Source of the DNA: CAADGL01 sp964643885
Lineage (GTDB): Bacteria > Planctomycetota > Phycisphaerae > UBA1845 > Fen-1342
DNA length: 44,166 nt
Direction: 5' to 3'
NCBI GenBank assembly: GCA_964643885.1
Contig: CAZXUI010000032.1
Span: 1 to 44,166 of the forward strand
The notes under the pieces are model-generated. The model did no database searches, was not told the DNA's origin, and saw only the letters and a list, made by a program, of their open reading frames with translations. The position numbers and the translations under genes were made by a program. Below, in pieces: positions 16,679 to 25,064 of this stretch (positions are counted from its first letter, which is position 1; each line of letters begins with the position of its first letter).

Positions 16679-17488
16679 ATGGTCCGCCTCACACGCGAAG
16701 TCCGCTTTAGCGTCGACCGGGACTGGGCCGGCCACATCGAGTTCTCGCGCCCCGTGACGAACTCCTGGGCCGGCTGGCCCAGCGCCGTCGGCCTCGTGCC
16801 CTACCTGCGGCTGCGCGTCACCGTCTCCGGCCGGCCGGACCCGCGGACCGGCTACCTCTGCAACATCAGCGTGCTGGACCGGCTATTGCGCGAGCACGCC
16901 ATCCCGCACGCCGCCGGCGAGCTGCGCCGCCGCGGCTGGCACCTGAGCGCCGAGCAGCTCCTGGCGGCCGTCTGGCCGGCCATCGGGCCGCGGGTGCCGC
17001 CGGGCGCAACGCTCGAATCGCTCGAGCTGCTCGCCACGCCGTTTCTGCGATACGAAATCCGCCGCGAGGACCCGGCCATGGTGCTGATGACCCAGCAGTT
17101 CGAATTCTCCGCCGCCCACCGGCTGCACTGCGACGAGCTCTCGGCCGAGGAGAACCGCCGCATCTTCGGCAAGTGCAACAACCCCAGCGGCCACGGCCAC
17201 AACTACGTGCTGGAGGTGACGGTCGCCGGCCGGCCGGACGGGCAGACGGGTGCGGTCCTGCCGCTGCCGCGGTTCGAGCAGCTCGTCCGCGAGCGAGTGG
17301 TGGACGTGCTGGATCACACGCATCTGAACGTGGACACGCCGCAGTTTCGCGAGATGAACCCGAGCGTGGAGAATATCGCCCGCGTGATCTGGGGGATGCT
17401 GGACGGGGCGATTCCGGCGCCCGCGCGGCTGCATGCGGTACGGGTCTACGAGACGCCGAAGACGTGGGCGGAGTATGCGGGGGGATAG
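16679..17488 (+). CDS. Two-domain 6-pyruvoyl-tetrahydropterin synthase family protein
   Basis: A 269-residue member of the PTPS/QueD (T-fold) family. The C-terminal domain (residues ~135-269) has the full set: zinc-ligand histidines in FSAAHRLHC and GHGHNY, the catalytic cysteine in FGKCNNPSGHGHNY, then VVDVLDHTHLN and a C-terminal glutamate (RVYETPKTW). The wording IFGKCNNPSGHGHNY is closer to eukaryotic PTPS, which makes the tetrahydrobiopterin precursor, than to short bacterial QueD. The N-terminal ~120 residues (VRFSVDRDWAGHIEFSRPV) look like a second T-fold copy without the zinc histidines. No queuosine genes are adjacent. The product (sepiapterin-type pterin or carboxy-tetrahydropterin) is unresolved. 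Confidence 0.85.
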   Translation: MVRLTREVRFSVDRDWAGHIEFSRPVTNSWAGWPSAVGLVPYLRLRVTVSGRPDPRTGYLCNISVLDRLLREHAIPHAAGELRRRGWHLSAEQLLAAVWPAIGPRVPPGATLESLELLATPFLRYEIRREDPAMVLMTQQFEFSAAHRLHCDELSAEENRRIFGKCNNPSGHGHNYVLEVTVAGRPDGQTGAVLPLPRFEQLVRERVVDVLDHTHLNVDTPQFREMNPSVENIARVIWGMLDGAIPAPARLHAVRVYETPKTWAEYAGG

Positions 17489-17506
17489 GTTGTCGACGCG
17501 GGCTCG

Positions 17507-18676
17507 CTAGCTCGTCGTCACCGTCACGCGAATATCGTGCTCCGGCAGCTCGCGCACGAATTGCTCGGCCGGCACGCACAACTCCAGCGGCCGGGCGCCG
17601 GGATCGATCAGCCCCCGCGCCTGCATGCTCGCCACCAGCGCCGCCGGAAAACCCGTCGTCCGCTCCATCGCCGTCAGGCCCGTCGCCTTGTCGTGATAGT
17701 CCAGCACGTCGTACTGCACCGTCCGCGGCCGGCCGGCGTGCTGGCCCATCACCGTCACGCGCAGCACGACCAGGTCGCGCACGTCGGGAAACGCCAGCCG
17801 CTGCTCCATCAAGCCGCGCAAAAGCGCCCGCGGCTCGGCGATCGTGCCGTCAGCTAGCTCGACCCGCGGCTCGAAAAGCCCCAGCTCGAACAGCGCTTTG
17901 ATGATCGCCCAATGCCCCGGATAGCGCACGGTCTTGTAGTCATACGTCTGCACCCGCCCGGCGAATGAATCCGGACACGTGCTCGTCCCGCCGGATGTGA
18001 CCGCCGCCTCGCACAGCCCCACCGGCGGCGGAAACTCGATCGCCTCGATCTCCGTCAGCGTCGGCACCTCGACCCGCCGCCTGCCGCGCAGAAACTCGCC
18101 GACGCCGCTGTACTCGTTGGCCAGCCCCTCGAAATTGAACAGCAGCTTGTAGCCCAGCGGCCCCACCGGCCGCTGCGGCAACCCGCCGCAGCGCACGTGC
18201 ACATGCTGCGGCGTGTCCATGGCGGCGATGCCGTGCGCGGCCAGGTGATTGCCCAGCCCCGGGGCCAGGCCGCAATCCGGCACGATGCTCACGCCGGCCG
18301 CGCGGGCCGCTTCGTGCCGCCTGAGCTGCGCCCGCACGACACCCGTGTTGCCGCCCAGGTCGCAGAAGCTGCTGCCGGCGGCGATGGCCGCGTCCGTCAG
18401 CGCCTCGTTGAAGCGGTAGGGCACGGCCGAGATGGTCACGTGTGCCCCGCGCATGGCGCCGGTCGCCGAGGCCGCGTCGCTTACGTCGCAGCGGGCGGTT
18501 TCGATCCGCCCGTTTGCATCCGGCACAAGCCGGGCCAGGCGCCCGGCCGCCTGCGCCGCGGCCTGCGGGTCGAGGTCGGCCAATGTGACGCGCTCGGCCT
18601 GCCCGGCACGCAGCAGGTCGTAGGCGATCGCGACGCCCTGCCGGCCGGCTCCGAGAACCACGTAGCGATAGCTCAT
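17507..18676 (-). CDS. Saccharopine dehydrogenase family protein, lysine 6-dehydrogenase-like
   Basis: A 389-residue NAD(P)-dependent enzyme. An N-terminal Rossmann fold starts VVLGAGRQGVAIAYDLL, with an acidic residue after the second strand (LADLDP). AHVTISAVPYRFNEALTDAAI and CDLGGNTGVV follow, and PDCGLAPGLGNHLAAHG marks the saccharopine-reductase-like catalytic domain. This combination fits the lysine 6-dehydrogenase branch, which oxidises lysine to allysine or piperideine carboxylate, but other substrates are possible. Of two nearby ATGs (18682, 18676) the second is better spaced from GGAG. It lies 25 bp downstream of the adenosyltransferase gene, so the two are one operon. Confidence 0.83.
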   Translation of the reverse strand: MSYRYVVLGAGRQGVAIAYDLLRAGQAERVTLADLDPQAAAQAAGRLARLVPDANGRIETARCDVSDAASATGAMRGAHVTISAVPYRFNEALTDAAIAAGSSFCDLGGNTGVVRAQLRRHEAARAAGVSIVPDCGLAPGLGNHLAAHGIAAMDTPQHVHVRCGGLPQRPVGPLGYKLLFNFEGLANEYSGVGEFLRGRRRVEVPTLTEIEAIEFPPPVGLCEAAVTSGGTSTCPDSFAGRVQTYDYKTVRYPGHWAIIKALFELGLFEPRVELADGTIAEPRALLRGLMEQRLAFPDVRDLVVLRVTVMGQHAGRPRTVQYDVLDYHDKATGLTAMERTTGFPAALVASMQARGLIDPGARPLELCVPAEQFVRELPEHDIRVTVTTS

Positions 18677-18701
18677 CGACATATCTCCGACGGGCGAGCG
18701 A

Positions 18702-19265
18702 TCAGGCCCGGCTGTCCCAGAGCGGGTCCTGCATGCCGCTGCGGTGATTCTGATAGCGGGCCATCACGAACAACGCATCCGACAGGCGGTTGACGTAGCC
18801 GAGCACCTCCGGCCGCAGCGGCTCCTGTGCATGCAGCGCCAGGATTGCGATCTCCGCGCGGCGGCAGATGGTCCGGCAGGCGTGCAGCGCCGCGGCCACC
18901 GCCGACCCGCCCGGCAGGATGAAGTTCTCCAGCGGCGCCAGCGACTCGGAAAGCGCGTCCATCAGCTTTTCCAGCCCGGCGACGTGCCGCGGCTCGATCT
19001 TCGGCACCGGCATGGCCGCCTTGTCCGCATCCGGCACGCACAGGTCCGAGCCGAGATGAAAGAGCTCGTTCTGAATGCGGCGCAGCGGCTCGGCCACCTC
19101 CGCCACCGGGCCGGCCGCCAGGGCCATTCCGATAAACGAGTTCAGTTCATCGACGACGCCATATGCGACGATGCGGGCCGAGGTTTTCGGGACGCGCTGG
19201 CCGGTACCCAGCCCCGTGGTTCCGTCGTCGCCGGTGCGGGTATAGACGCGAGTAATTCTCGGCAC
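18702..19265 (-). CDS. Cob(I)alamin adenosyltransferase, PduO type
   Basis: Transfers adenosyl from ATP to cobalamin, giving coenzyme B12 for radical mutases. The 187-residue protein has the PduO/MMAB pattern: TRTGDDGTTGL at the start, YGVVDELNSFIG, the FILPGGSAVAAALHACRTICRRAE helix and VNRLSDALFVMARYQNH. GTG 19265 is the likely start because GGGAG sits 6 nt upstream; the open frame runs further back through low-complexity sequence. No cobalamin riboswitch is recognisable upstream. No B12-dependent enzyme is in the window. First gene of a two-gene operon with the dehydrogenase. Confidence 0.92.
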   Translation of the reverse strand: MPRITRVYTRTGDDGTTGLGTGQRVPKTSARIVAYGVVDELNSFIGMALAAGPVAEVAEPLRRIQNELFHLGSDLCVPDADKAAMPVPKIEPRHVAGLEKLMDALSESLAPLENFILPGGSAVAAALHACRTICRRAEIAILALHAQEPLRPEVLGYVNRLSDALFVMARYQNHRSGMQDPLWDSRA

Positions 19266-19500
19266 GTTGGGCTCCCTTTCGCCGGCCGGGCGCGGCCGGG
19301 CGTGCGCCGAAACTGCCTTCGAGCGGCCGGCCGGTCGCTCCGGCTGCGGCGTCGCGGGGGCGATTTTGGCGCCGCCGGCCGACATTTTCTAGACTTGAGT
19401 CGTGATGCACTGCGCGGCGGGTGCGGTCCGGGGAGTGTCGGTCCCGGCGCTGCCGGGGCAGGGCCGCTTGGTTGACGCCCATCAGCAAAGGGGGATTCTC

Positions 19501-19935
19501 GTGGACAATTGGCAGAAGAGCTTCCTGGACAAGCTCAACAAGGTTCAGTCGCAGTGGGTGCGCAGCTTCGAGGAGACGATCGAGAAGGCCGTCTCGCCGG
19601 TTTTCGATGACCATTCCGCCTTCGTGCGCGACAACGGCTTCCGCGTTTCGACGCCGCTGCACGACGAGGGCCGCCGCTCGTTCAAGTTCGAGCTGTCGGA
19701 GAACGCCTACCTGTTGCTGATCATGCGCTTCACGGGCGTGGGCGAGTTCGAGCTGCGAAGCGAGTGCTTCGTGCCCGGAAACGAGCCGCGGCTGGAGAAG
19801 TCGATCGTGCGGCTCAGCGACGTCGACAACGACTGGGCCGACAAGCAGTTCCGCAGCGCCCTCGACGAGTTCATCGACCAGCTCTCGGGCTCGAAGTTCT
19901 CGGCCGAGCGAAACGCGCAGCCCGTCTCGGTCTGA
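19501..19935 (+). CDS. Conserved-looking protein of unknown function, 144 aa
   Basis: A soluble acidic protein beginning with a helical segment (NWQKSFLDKLNKVQSQWVRS), then a beta-rich middle (FRVSTPLHDEG, FKFELSENAYLLLIMRFTG) and a final helix (FRSALDEFIDQLSG). This helix-sheet-helix order recalls small chaperone or binding domains, but I recognise no family. GTG 19501 is chosen because AAAGGGGG lies 6 nt upstream. The open frame extends to 19402, where a TAGACT box (19390-19395) may mark transcription start. It lies between the divergent adenosyltransferase operon and the convergent OPT transporter gene. Confidence 0.65.
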   Translation: MDNWQKSFLDKLNKVQSQWVRSFEETIEKAVSPVFDDHSAFVRDNGFRVSTPLHDEGRRSFKFELSENAYLLLIMRFTGVGEFELRSECFVPGNEPRLEKSIVRLSDVDNDWADKQFRSALDEFIDQLSGSKFSAERNAQPVSV

Positions 19936-19952
19936 CGAGCGGCGCGGCCGGC

Positions 19953-22019
19953 TCACGCGCGGCACGCGCGGCGGGCGAAGATCGCGATCAGCGCGGCAAG
20001 CGTGACGGCCGCCAGGACGGTCGGTGCGACCGCGGCCGCTCCGGCGGGAAGGCCCACGGCCTCGGCCGTGCGGACAGCCCAGCCGTAGCCGAGCTCGAGC
20101 GGCAGTGGCGGCGCCTTGCCGGGCTCGGCGCCGATGCTCTGGTAGAAGACGACGCCGGCGATGACCACGCCGAGCAGCCCCTCGCCGCCGACCAGGCCGG
20201 AGCCGATCAGCACGCCGCCCTCGCGGCGCGACTCGCGCTGCGCATCGTCGCGCGCCCGCCGCTCCAGCCACCACCGCAGCATCCCGCCCAGAAACACCGG
20301 CACCATCGTCGAGACCGGCAGATAGACGCCGACGGACAGCGGCAAGGAGGGCAGGCGCAGGGCGGCCGCGACGATCGCGATGCCCGCGCCGATTCCCACC
20401 AGCGCCCAGGGCAGCTTGGCCGCCAGCACCCCTTCGATCACGAGTTTCATCAGGTTCGCCTGCGGCGCGGGCAGTGCGCGGCTTGGGTCCTTGCCCTCCT
20501 GGCCCGCGAAGCCGTATGCCTCGGACAGCAGGATGACGGTGAGGCAGACGAACGTCGCGGAGGTGATCACGCCGAGCAGCTCGCCCACCTGCTGTCGCCG
20601 CGGCGTGGCGCCGAGGATGTAGCCGGTCTTCAGGTCCTGCGACGTGTCGCCGGCGATGCTGGCCGCGATCGCGACGACGCAGCCGACGGTCAGCGCGGCG
20701 GCCATGCCGGTCGCGTCCGTCCAGCCGATCAGGCGGAAGAGCACGGCGGTACCGATCAGCGAGGCGATCGTCATGCCGCTGGTCGGGTTCGAGGTGACGC
20801 CGACGAGGCCGACGATCCGCGACGCGACCGTGACGAAGAAGAAGGCGAAAACGACCACGCAGGCGGCCGCGACGGCGCGGGCAGGCAGCGTGCCGACTTC
20901 TCCGAAGACCTGCGGCACGAGCGCAAGAACGCCGGCGACCACCAGGAGTCCCGCGCCGACCAGCGGCAGCGGCAGGTCTTGCTGCGTGCGGGGCTCGCCG
21001 CTCCCTCGGCCGGCTTCGCTGAGCCGCTGGCGAAGCTGCTGCGTGCCGATGCGGAAGCTCTCGATCATCGTCGGTATGCTGCGGATGAGCGTGATGATGC
21101 CGGCGGTGGCGACGGCGCCCGCGCCGATGTAGCGCACGTAGCTGTGCCAGATCTGCGAGCCGGTCATGGCGGAGATGAGCTTGTCGGTCTCGGGAAAGAG
21201 CGGCTCGGTGCGATCCGCACCCCAGAGCGTGATGATCGGGATGAGCACGAGCGAGGAGAGCAGCCCGCCGCTGACCATGACGGTGGCGATGCGCGGGCCG
21301 AGAATATAGCCGACACCGAACAGCGCCGCCGACAGGCTCGCGCCGATCGACGCGTTCAGCCGCGGGGCGACCGGCAGCGTCAGCGTGCCGGGCACCAGCT
21401 TGAGCCAGCTCACCAGGAACTTGAACAGCGCCCCGAGGGCCAGGCCGAAGAAAACGTGCCGCGCCCGCCCGCCGCCTTCCTGGCTGGCGATCAGCACCTG
21501 GGCACAGGCCGTGCCTTCGGGGTAGGGCAGCGTGCCGTGCTCGCGAACGATCAGGAAGCGCCGCAGCGGGATCATGAATAGCACGCCGATCAGCCCGCCG
21601 CACATCGCCAGCAGCGTCATCTGGAGCAGCGAGGGCGGAAGATTCCACATGAACAGCGCGGGCAGCGTGAAGATTACGCCGCTGGCGACGGAGCTGGAGG
21701 CCGAGCCGATGGTCTGGGACGTATTCGCTTCGAGAATCGTGCCGTGCACGCCGGCGCTGCGCAGGGCGCGGAAGGCGGCGACGGTCATGACGGCGACGGG
21801 GATCGAGGTCGAGATCGTCAGGCCGGCCTGGAGGCCCAGGTACGCGTTGGCGGCGCCGAAGACGATGCCGAAGAGAATCCCCGGGATCGCGGCCTTGGCG
21901 GTGAATTCGAGCAGCGACTGCTCGGGGGCGATGTAGGGGCGGAAGTCGGCCTCGCCGGCCGCCGGCGCGGCCGAGCGAGCGCTGTCGACCGGCGGCAGAT
22001 CGTCGCGTTGGCGGTTCAT
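19953..22019 (-). CDS. OPT family oligopeptide/metal-chelate transporter
   Basis: A 688-residue inner-membrane protein with about 14-16 hydrophobic segments. Family features are visible near the N-terminus: FGIVFGAANAYLGLQAGLTISTSIPVAV, ILEANTSQTIGSA and GTLPYPEGTACAQVL. In the middle, SNPTSGMTIASLIG and AGDTSQDLKTGYILGATPRRQQ are typical of prokaryotic OPT proteins. Bacterial OPT members move peptides or metal chelates with protons; the substrate cannot be told from the sequence. About 40 cytoplasmic residues precede the first helix. Convergent with the gene at 19501. Confidence 0.92.
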   Translation of the reverse strand: MNRQRDDLPPVDSARSAAPAAGEADFRPYIAPEQSLLEFTAKAAIPGILFGIVFGAANAYLGLQAGLTISTSIPVAVMTVAAFRALRSAGVHGTILEANTSQTIGSASSSVASGVIFTLPALFMWNLPPSLLQMTLLAMCGGLIGVLFMIPLRRFLIVREHGTLPYPEGTACAQVLIASQEGGGRARHVFFGLALGALFKFLVSWLKLVPGTLTLPVAPRLNASIGASLSAALFGVGYILGPRIATVMVSGGLLSSLVLIPIITLWGADRTEPLFPETDKLISAMTGSQIWHSYVRYIGAGAVATAGIITLIRSIPTMIESFRIGTQQLRQRLSEAGRGSGEPRTQQDLPLPLVGAGLLVVAGVLALVPQVFGEVGTLPARAVAAACVVVFAFFFVTVASRIVGLVGVTSNPTSGMTIASLIGTAVLFRLIGWTDATGMAAALTVGCVVAIAASIAGDTSQDLKTGYILGATPRRQQVGELLGVITSATFVCLTVILLSEAYGFAGQEGKDPSRALPAPQANLMKLVIEGVLAAKLPWALVGIGAGIAIVAAALRLPSLPLSVGVYLPVSTMVPVFLGGMLRWWLERRARDDAQRESRREGGVLIGSGLVGGEGLLGVVIAGVVFYQSIGAEPGKAPPLPLELGYGWAVRTAEAVGLPAGAAAVAPTVLAAVTLAALIAIFARRACRA

Positions 22020-22433
22020 GCGGTTCCAGAGCCTGATTGAAGCGAGATTGCCCGATCCCGGCGGCCGAACGTGGGCAGGGTAACGGATCCGCCGCGGCGG
22101 TCAAAGCTGTTACGGTCGTGTGGGGCAGCCGCAGGTTCGGAAGAGGAGATCTCGAACGACCGCTGCGCGGGCCGCGCAGCGCCCCCGGTCCGCCTTCTGC
22201 TCCGCGCCGCGACGGTGAGGGGAGCACAGAGCCGCGACCGTGAGTCTGCACAGAGCCGCGACCGTGAGGGAGCGGGCGCATTCGCCAAGCCCGCCCGCGT
22301 AGACGCGCCGAAACCCACACGCCTGAAACCAGACAATGGCGCATGAGATAGGTGAATGTCACTCGGCGCTTGCGCGGGAAGCGCTGCACCCCCAGCCCGC
22401 TCCTTACGGGCGCGGCTCGGATCACACACTCGG
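22020..22433. other. 414-bp noncoding region holding repeat copy A
   Basis: Between the divergently... oriented-alike OPT and CocE genes (both minus strand) there is no gene. The right two thirds are repeat DNA: two partial copies of an AGAGCCGCGACCGTGAG motif followed by the complete ~165-bp element described separately. Apparent ORFs here are translations of the repeat. Confidence 0.7.
22253..22418. repeat. MITE-like repeat, copy A (166 bp, inverted ends)
   Basis: The left end (22253-22277, starting GAGCCGCGACCG) and right end (22395-22418, ending GGCGCGGCTC) are imperfect inverted repeats of about 25 bp. The interior is colinear with copy B at 24793-24955 (shared blocks such as CGCCGAAAC, CACGC, CCTGAAACCAG and CACCCCCAGCCCGC). 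It encodes no transposase. Such elements are known to litter planctomycete and related genomes; mobility here is inferred. Confidence 0.75.
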
Positions 22434-24506
22434 TTACCGCTCGGATCCGGCAGGCAGGATCCCGACGCGCAGCCGTGTCGCGTGCGGCCGGCCGAAGTAG
22501 ATCCGGTGCGTCGCCTTCACGAAATCGTCCTCGTCGGCCTCGAAGATGTTCGGCACGAAGCGCTGCGGGTTGCGGTCCATCATGTGGAACCACGTGCTCT
22601 GAATCTGCACCATGACGCGGTGCCCGGGCTCGAACGTGTGCAGCACATCCTGAAGCGGCAGGTCGACATAGGTCGGCTCATTCGGCACAAAGGGCTCCGG
22701 CCGCTCGTAGCTGTTGCGAAATCGGCCGCGGATCGCCTCGCTGCGGACCATCATCTGATAGCCGCCCAGGCGCTTGCCGGGCGTCATGTCGGGATAGTCG
22801 CGCGCATCCGGCGGGTAGACGTCGATCAGCTTGACCACCCAGTCCGCGTCCGCCTCCGATGTGGACACCCACAGCTCGGCCAGGATCGGACCGGCCAGCG
22901 TCAACGGCTCGGTCAGCGGCGGCGTCTGAAAGACGAGCACGTCCGGCCGGCGGGCGGCGAAGCGCTGATCCTCCGTCATGTACTCGGCCGACATGCCGAT
23001 GGTGATCGCCTCCGTGTAAGGGACGGGCCTGGCGGGGTCGCTGATGAACTCCTCGTAACCGGACTGGGCCGGCGGCTCGAAGGAAAGCCCGCCGGCCGGA
23101 TGCAGATGGAGATCGGCCGATTCGATTTCCGCCGGCGGCCAGTCGTCGAAGGTGCGCCAGCGGTTCGCGCCGGTTTCGAACACGTGCGCTTCGCTCAGCC
23201 CGTGCTCCCCTTCGCCCTTGAGGTAGTGGCGGAAGAAGGGCAGCTCGATCTGCTGCTGGTAGTGCTCCGAGGTGCGCGCGCCGAAGTGGATGTTGCCGAG
23301 CCGCTCGCCCGTGCCGCGGGCCCAGCCGCCGTGCCGCCAGGGCCCCATCACCAGGATGTTGAAGATGCCGGGATTCTGCCGCTCGATCGCCTGGTAGGTA
23401 TTGAGCGCGCCGTAGAGGTCCTCGGCGTCGAACCAGCCGCCGACGGTCATCACGGCCGGGGCGACGTTCTTCAGATGCGGCAGGATGTTGCGCGCCTGCC
23501 AGAACTCGTCGTAGTTCGGGTGCTGCGTGATCTCGGTCCAGAAGGGTACGTCGCCTTTGAAGTGCAGCGCGTCGGCGTTCTTCAGCGGCCCGAGGTCGAG
23601 GAAGAACTGGTAGCCGTCCGGCGTGCCGTGGTCGAAGCGCGGATTGCGGCTCGTGGTCGGCTCCGGCCGCGGCCGGCCGAAGCTGGAGAAGAAATTGAAC
23701 GCGTGCGGCAGGAAGAACGCGCCGTGGTGATAGAAGTCGTCGAAGAACCAGTCGGCGATCGGGGCCTGCGGAGAGACGGCCACGAGGGCCGGGTGGGCGT
23801 CGATCATGCTGGCCGAGCAGTAGAAGCCGGGATAGCTGATGCCGAACTGGCCGACCTTGCCGTTGTGGTTGGGTACGTTCACCAGCAGCCACTGAATCGT
23901 GTCGTAGGCGTCGGTGCTCTCGTCGACGTCGCCCGGGTGCTTGTCGGCGATGTGCGGCCGCATGTTGACGAACTCGCCCTCAGACATGTAGCAGCCGCGC
24001 ACGTCCTGGTAGACGAAGATGAAGCCCTCCTCCGCGTAGGCCCGGCCGTTGCCCAGCGAGCTGCGGTAGCGCTCTTCGCCGTAGGGGGCGACGCTGTAGG
24101 GCGTGCGCATCATCAGGATCGGGTAGGTCTGCGAGGCGTCCCTGGGGCTGTAGATGCTGGTGAAGAGCCGCGCTCCGTCGCGCATGGGAATCCGCACTTC
24201 GCGCTTCTCGTAGTGCTCGCGAATGTAGGCGGCGTCGTGGTCGCGCTGGGCGCTGGCGGCGGCGCGGCGCTGCTGCGGGTCGTCGGGCGGCGCTTGGGTC
24301 TGTGCGCCGCCCGGCGGCTGCGTCGGCGTGCTGGAGGCGCCCGCGGGCGCGTTGGCCACGGCCGAGCCGCGCGGCCGCGGCGAGGAGGAATCACGTGCGT
24401 CGGCCGGGCCGGACCGCGGCTGATTGCGCTGCGTGCAGCCGCCGGCAATCAGGCCGAGCGAGACCAGAATGAACAGAGCAATGCCGCCCAAGTGCCGTTT
24501 TTGCAT
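22434..24506 (-). CDS. CocE/NonD-type hydrolase (X-Pro dipeptidyl-peptidase S15-like), lipoprotein
   Basis: A 690-residue exported serine hydrolase. The N-terminus is a lipoprotein-type signal with C24 after AGG, then a long Ser/Pro/Gln linker to about residue 85. The alpha/beta-hydrolase domain begins VRIPMRDGARLFTSIYSP, then MMRTPYSV and YQDVRGCYMSEGEF. The nucleophile serine is in GQFGISYPGFY. A cap region and the C-terminal jelly-roll (VWVSTSEADADWVVKLIDVYP, YVDLPLQDVLHTFEPGHRVMVQI) match the CocE/S15 family, which cleaves esters, acyl-peptides or beta-lactam amides. ATG 24506 is preferred to GTG 24515. A TACGGT box ends 7 nt before it. The gene is bracketed by direct repeat copies A and B. 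Confidence 0.9.
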   Translation of the reverse strand: MQKRHLGGIALFILVSLGLIAGGCTQRNQPRSGPADARDSSSPRPRGSAVANAPAGASSTPTQPPGGAQTQAPPDDPQQRRAAASAQRDHDAAYIREHYEKREVRIPMRDGARLFTSIYSPRDASQTYPILMMRTPYSVAPYGEERYRSSLGNGRAYAEEGFIFVYQDVRGCYMSEGEFVNMRPHIADKHPGDVDESTDAYDTIQWLLVNVPNHNGKVGQFGISYPGFYCSASMIDAHPALVAVSPQAPIADWFFDDFYHHGAFFLPHAFNFFSSFGRPRPEPTTSRNPRFDHGTPDGYQFFLDLGPLKNADALHFKGDVPFWTEITQHPNYDEFWQARNILPHLKNVAPAVMTVGGWFDAEDLYGALNTYQAIERQNPGIFNILVMGPWRHGGWARGTGERLGNIHFGARTSEHYQQQIELPFFRHYLKGEGEHGLSEAHVFETGANRWRTFDDWPPAEIESADLHLHPAGGLSFEPPAQSGYEEFISDPARPVPYTEAITIGMSAEYMTEDQRFAARRPDVLVFQTPPLTEPLTLAGPILAELWVSTSEADADWVVKLIDVYPPDARDYPDMTPGKRLGGYQMMVRSEAIRGRFRNSYERPEPFVPNEPTYVDLPLQDVLHTFEPGHRVMVQIQSTWFHMMDRNPQRFVPNIFEADEDDFVKATHRIYFGRPHATRLRVGILPAGSER

Positions 24507-24513
24507 GTCGCTC

Positions 24514-24519
24514 ACCGTA
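24514..24519 (-). promoter_or_regulatory. Possible -10 element (TACGGT) 7 nt before the CocE start
   Basis: On the minus strand TACGGT ends exactly 7 nt before ATG 24506. The match to TATAAT is weak, but the spacing equals that of several better -10 boxes in the window. A GGTGAG overlapping it could instead act as a ribosome site. Confidence 0.25.
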
Positions 24520-25064
24520 CCGAAGCGAAGACCGGCCCCCGAACACCGCCGCTGTGGTAGCCCATCGCGGTCTCGGCTTCAAGGCGCTTCGACCCGGCGG
24601 CGGGCGGACCGAAACGCGGCCACCGGCGGGGGCCGGGCGGGTATAAGTTCGCGGCGGACCGCAGGAGGACCCGGCGGGCCGAAGCGGCCCGCACGTGAGC
24701 GTGGTGAGCGAGGGCGTCTCGGCCGCAGTGTCTGGGTGTTACGGGCGTCTCGCCCGTGCGCCTGATCTGAGCCGCGAGCGTCTGACTGCACCGAGCCGCG
24801 ACCGTAGGGGAGCGGGCGCATTGGGCAACCCTGCCCGCGTGCGCCGAAACGCACGCACCTGAAACCAGGCGATGGTGCAGGAGACAGGTGGATGTCACTC
24901 GACGCTGGCGCGAGAAGCGCTGCACCCCCAGCCCGCGCCCTTACGGTCGCGGCTCGGAGCATGCGATCGCGGCGTGGGGCGCACATTCGCGGGTCGCGGC
25001 ACGCACCATCGAGGCTTTATGCCGGTGCAGATGAGAATCAACTTTCTACGAACGGAGAGAACCG
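24516..25064. other. 549-bp noncoding region holding repeat copy B
   Basis: No gene is supported. From about 24715 the sequence is repeat DNA, first a GGGCGTCTCGCCCG hairpin-like piece and then the full element copy B. The last ~100 bp lead into the ribosome site of the secretin-like gene. Confidence 0.7.
24793..24955. repeat. MITE-like repeat, copy B (163 bp, inverted ends)
   Basis: Same structure and orientation as copy A: left end 24793-24817, right end 24931-24955, near-complementary to each other. It differs from A by scattered substitutions and small indels, so neither is a recent duplicate. Together A and B form direct repeats about 2.5 kb apart around the CocE gene. Confidence 0.75.

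Noticed and set aside
19266..19401. Cobalamin riboswitch before the adenosyltransferase
   Set aside because: No B12-box-like core or extended conserved stems can be recognised.
19147..22593. 1148-residue minus-strand open frame
   Set aside because: It overlaps the OPT transporter, adenosyltransferase and repeat copy A in another frame; the well-supported products are in the alternative frames.
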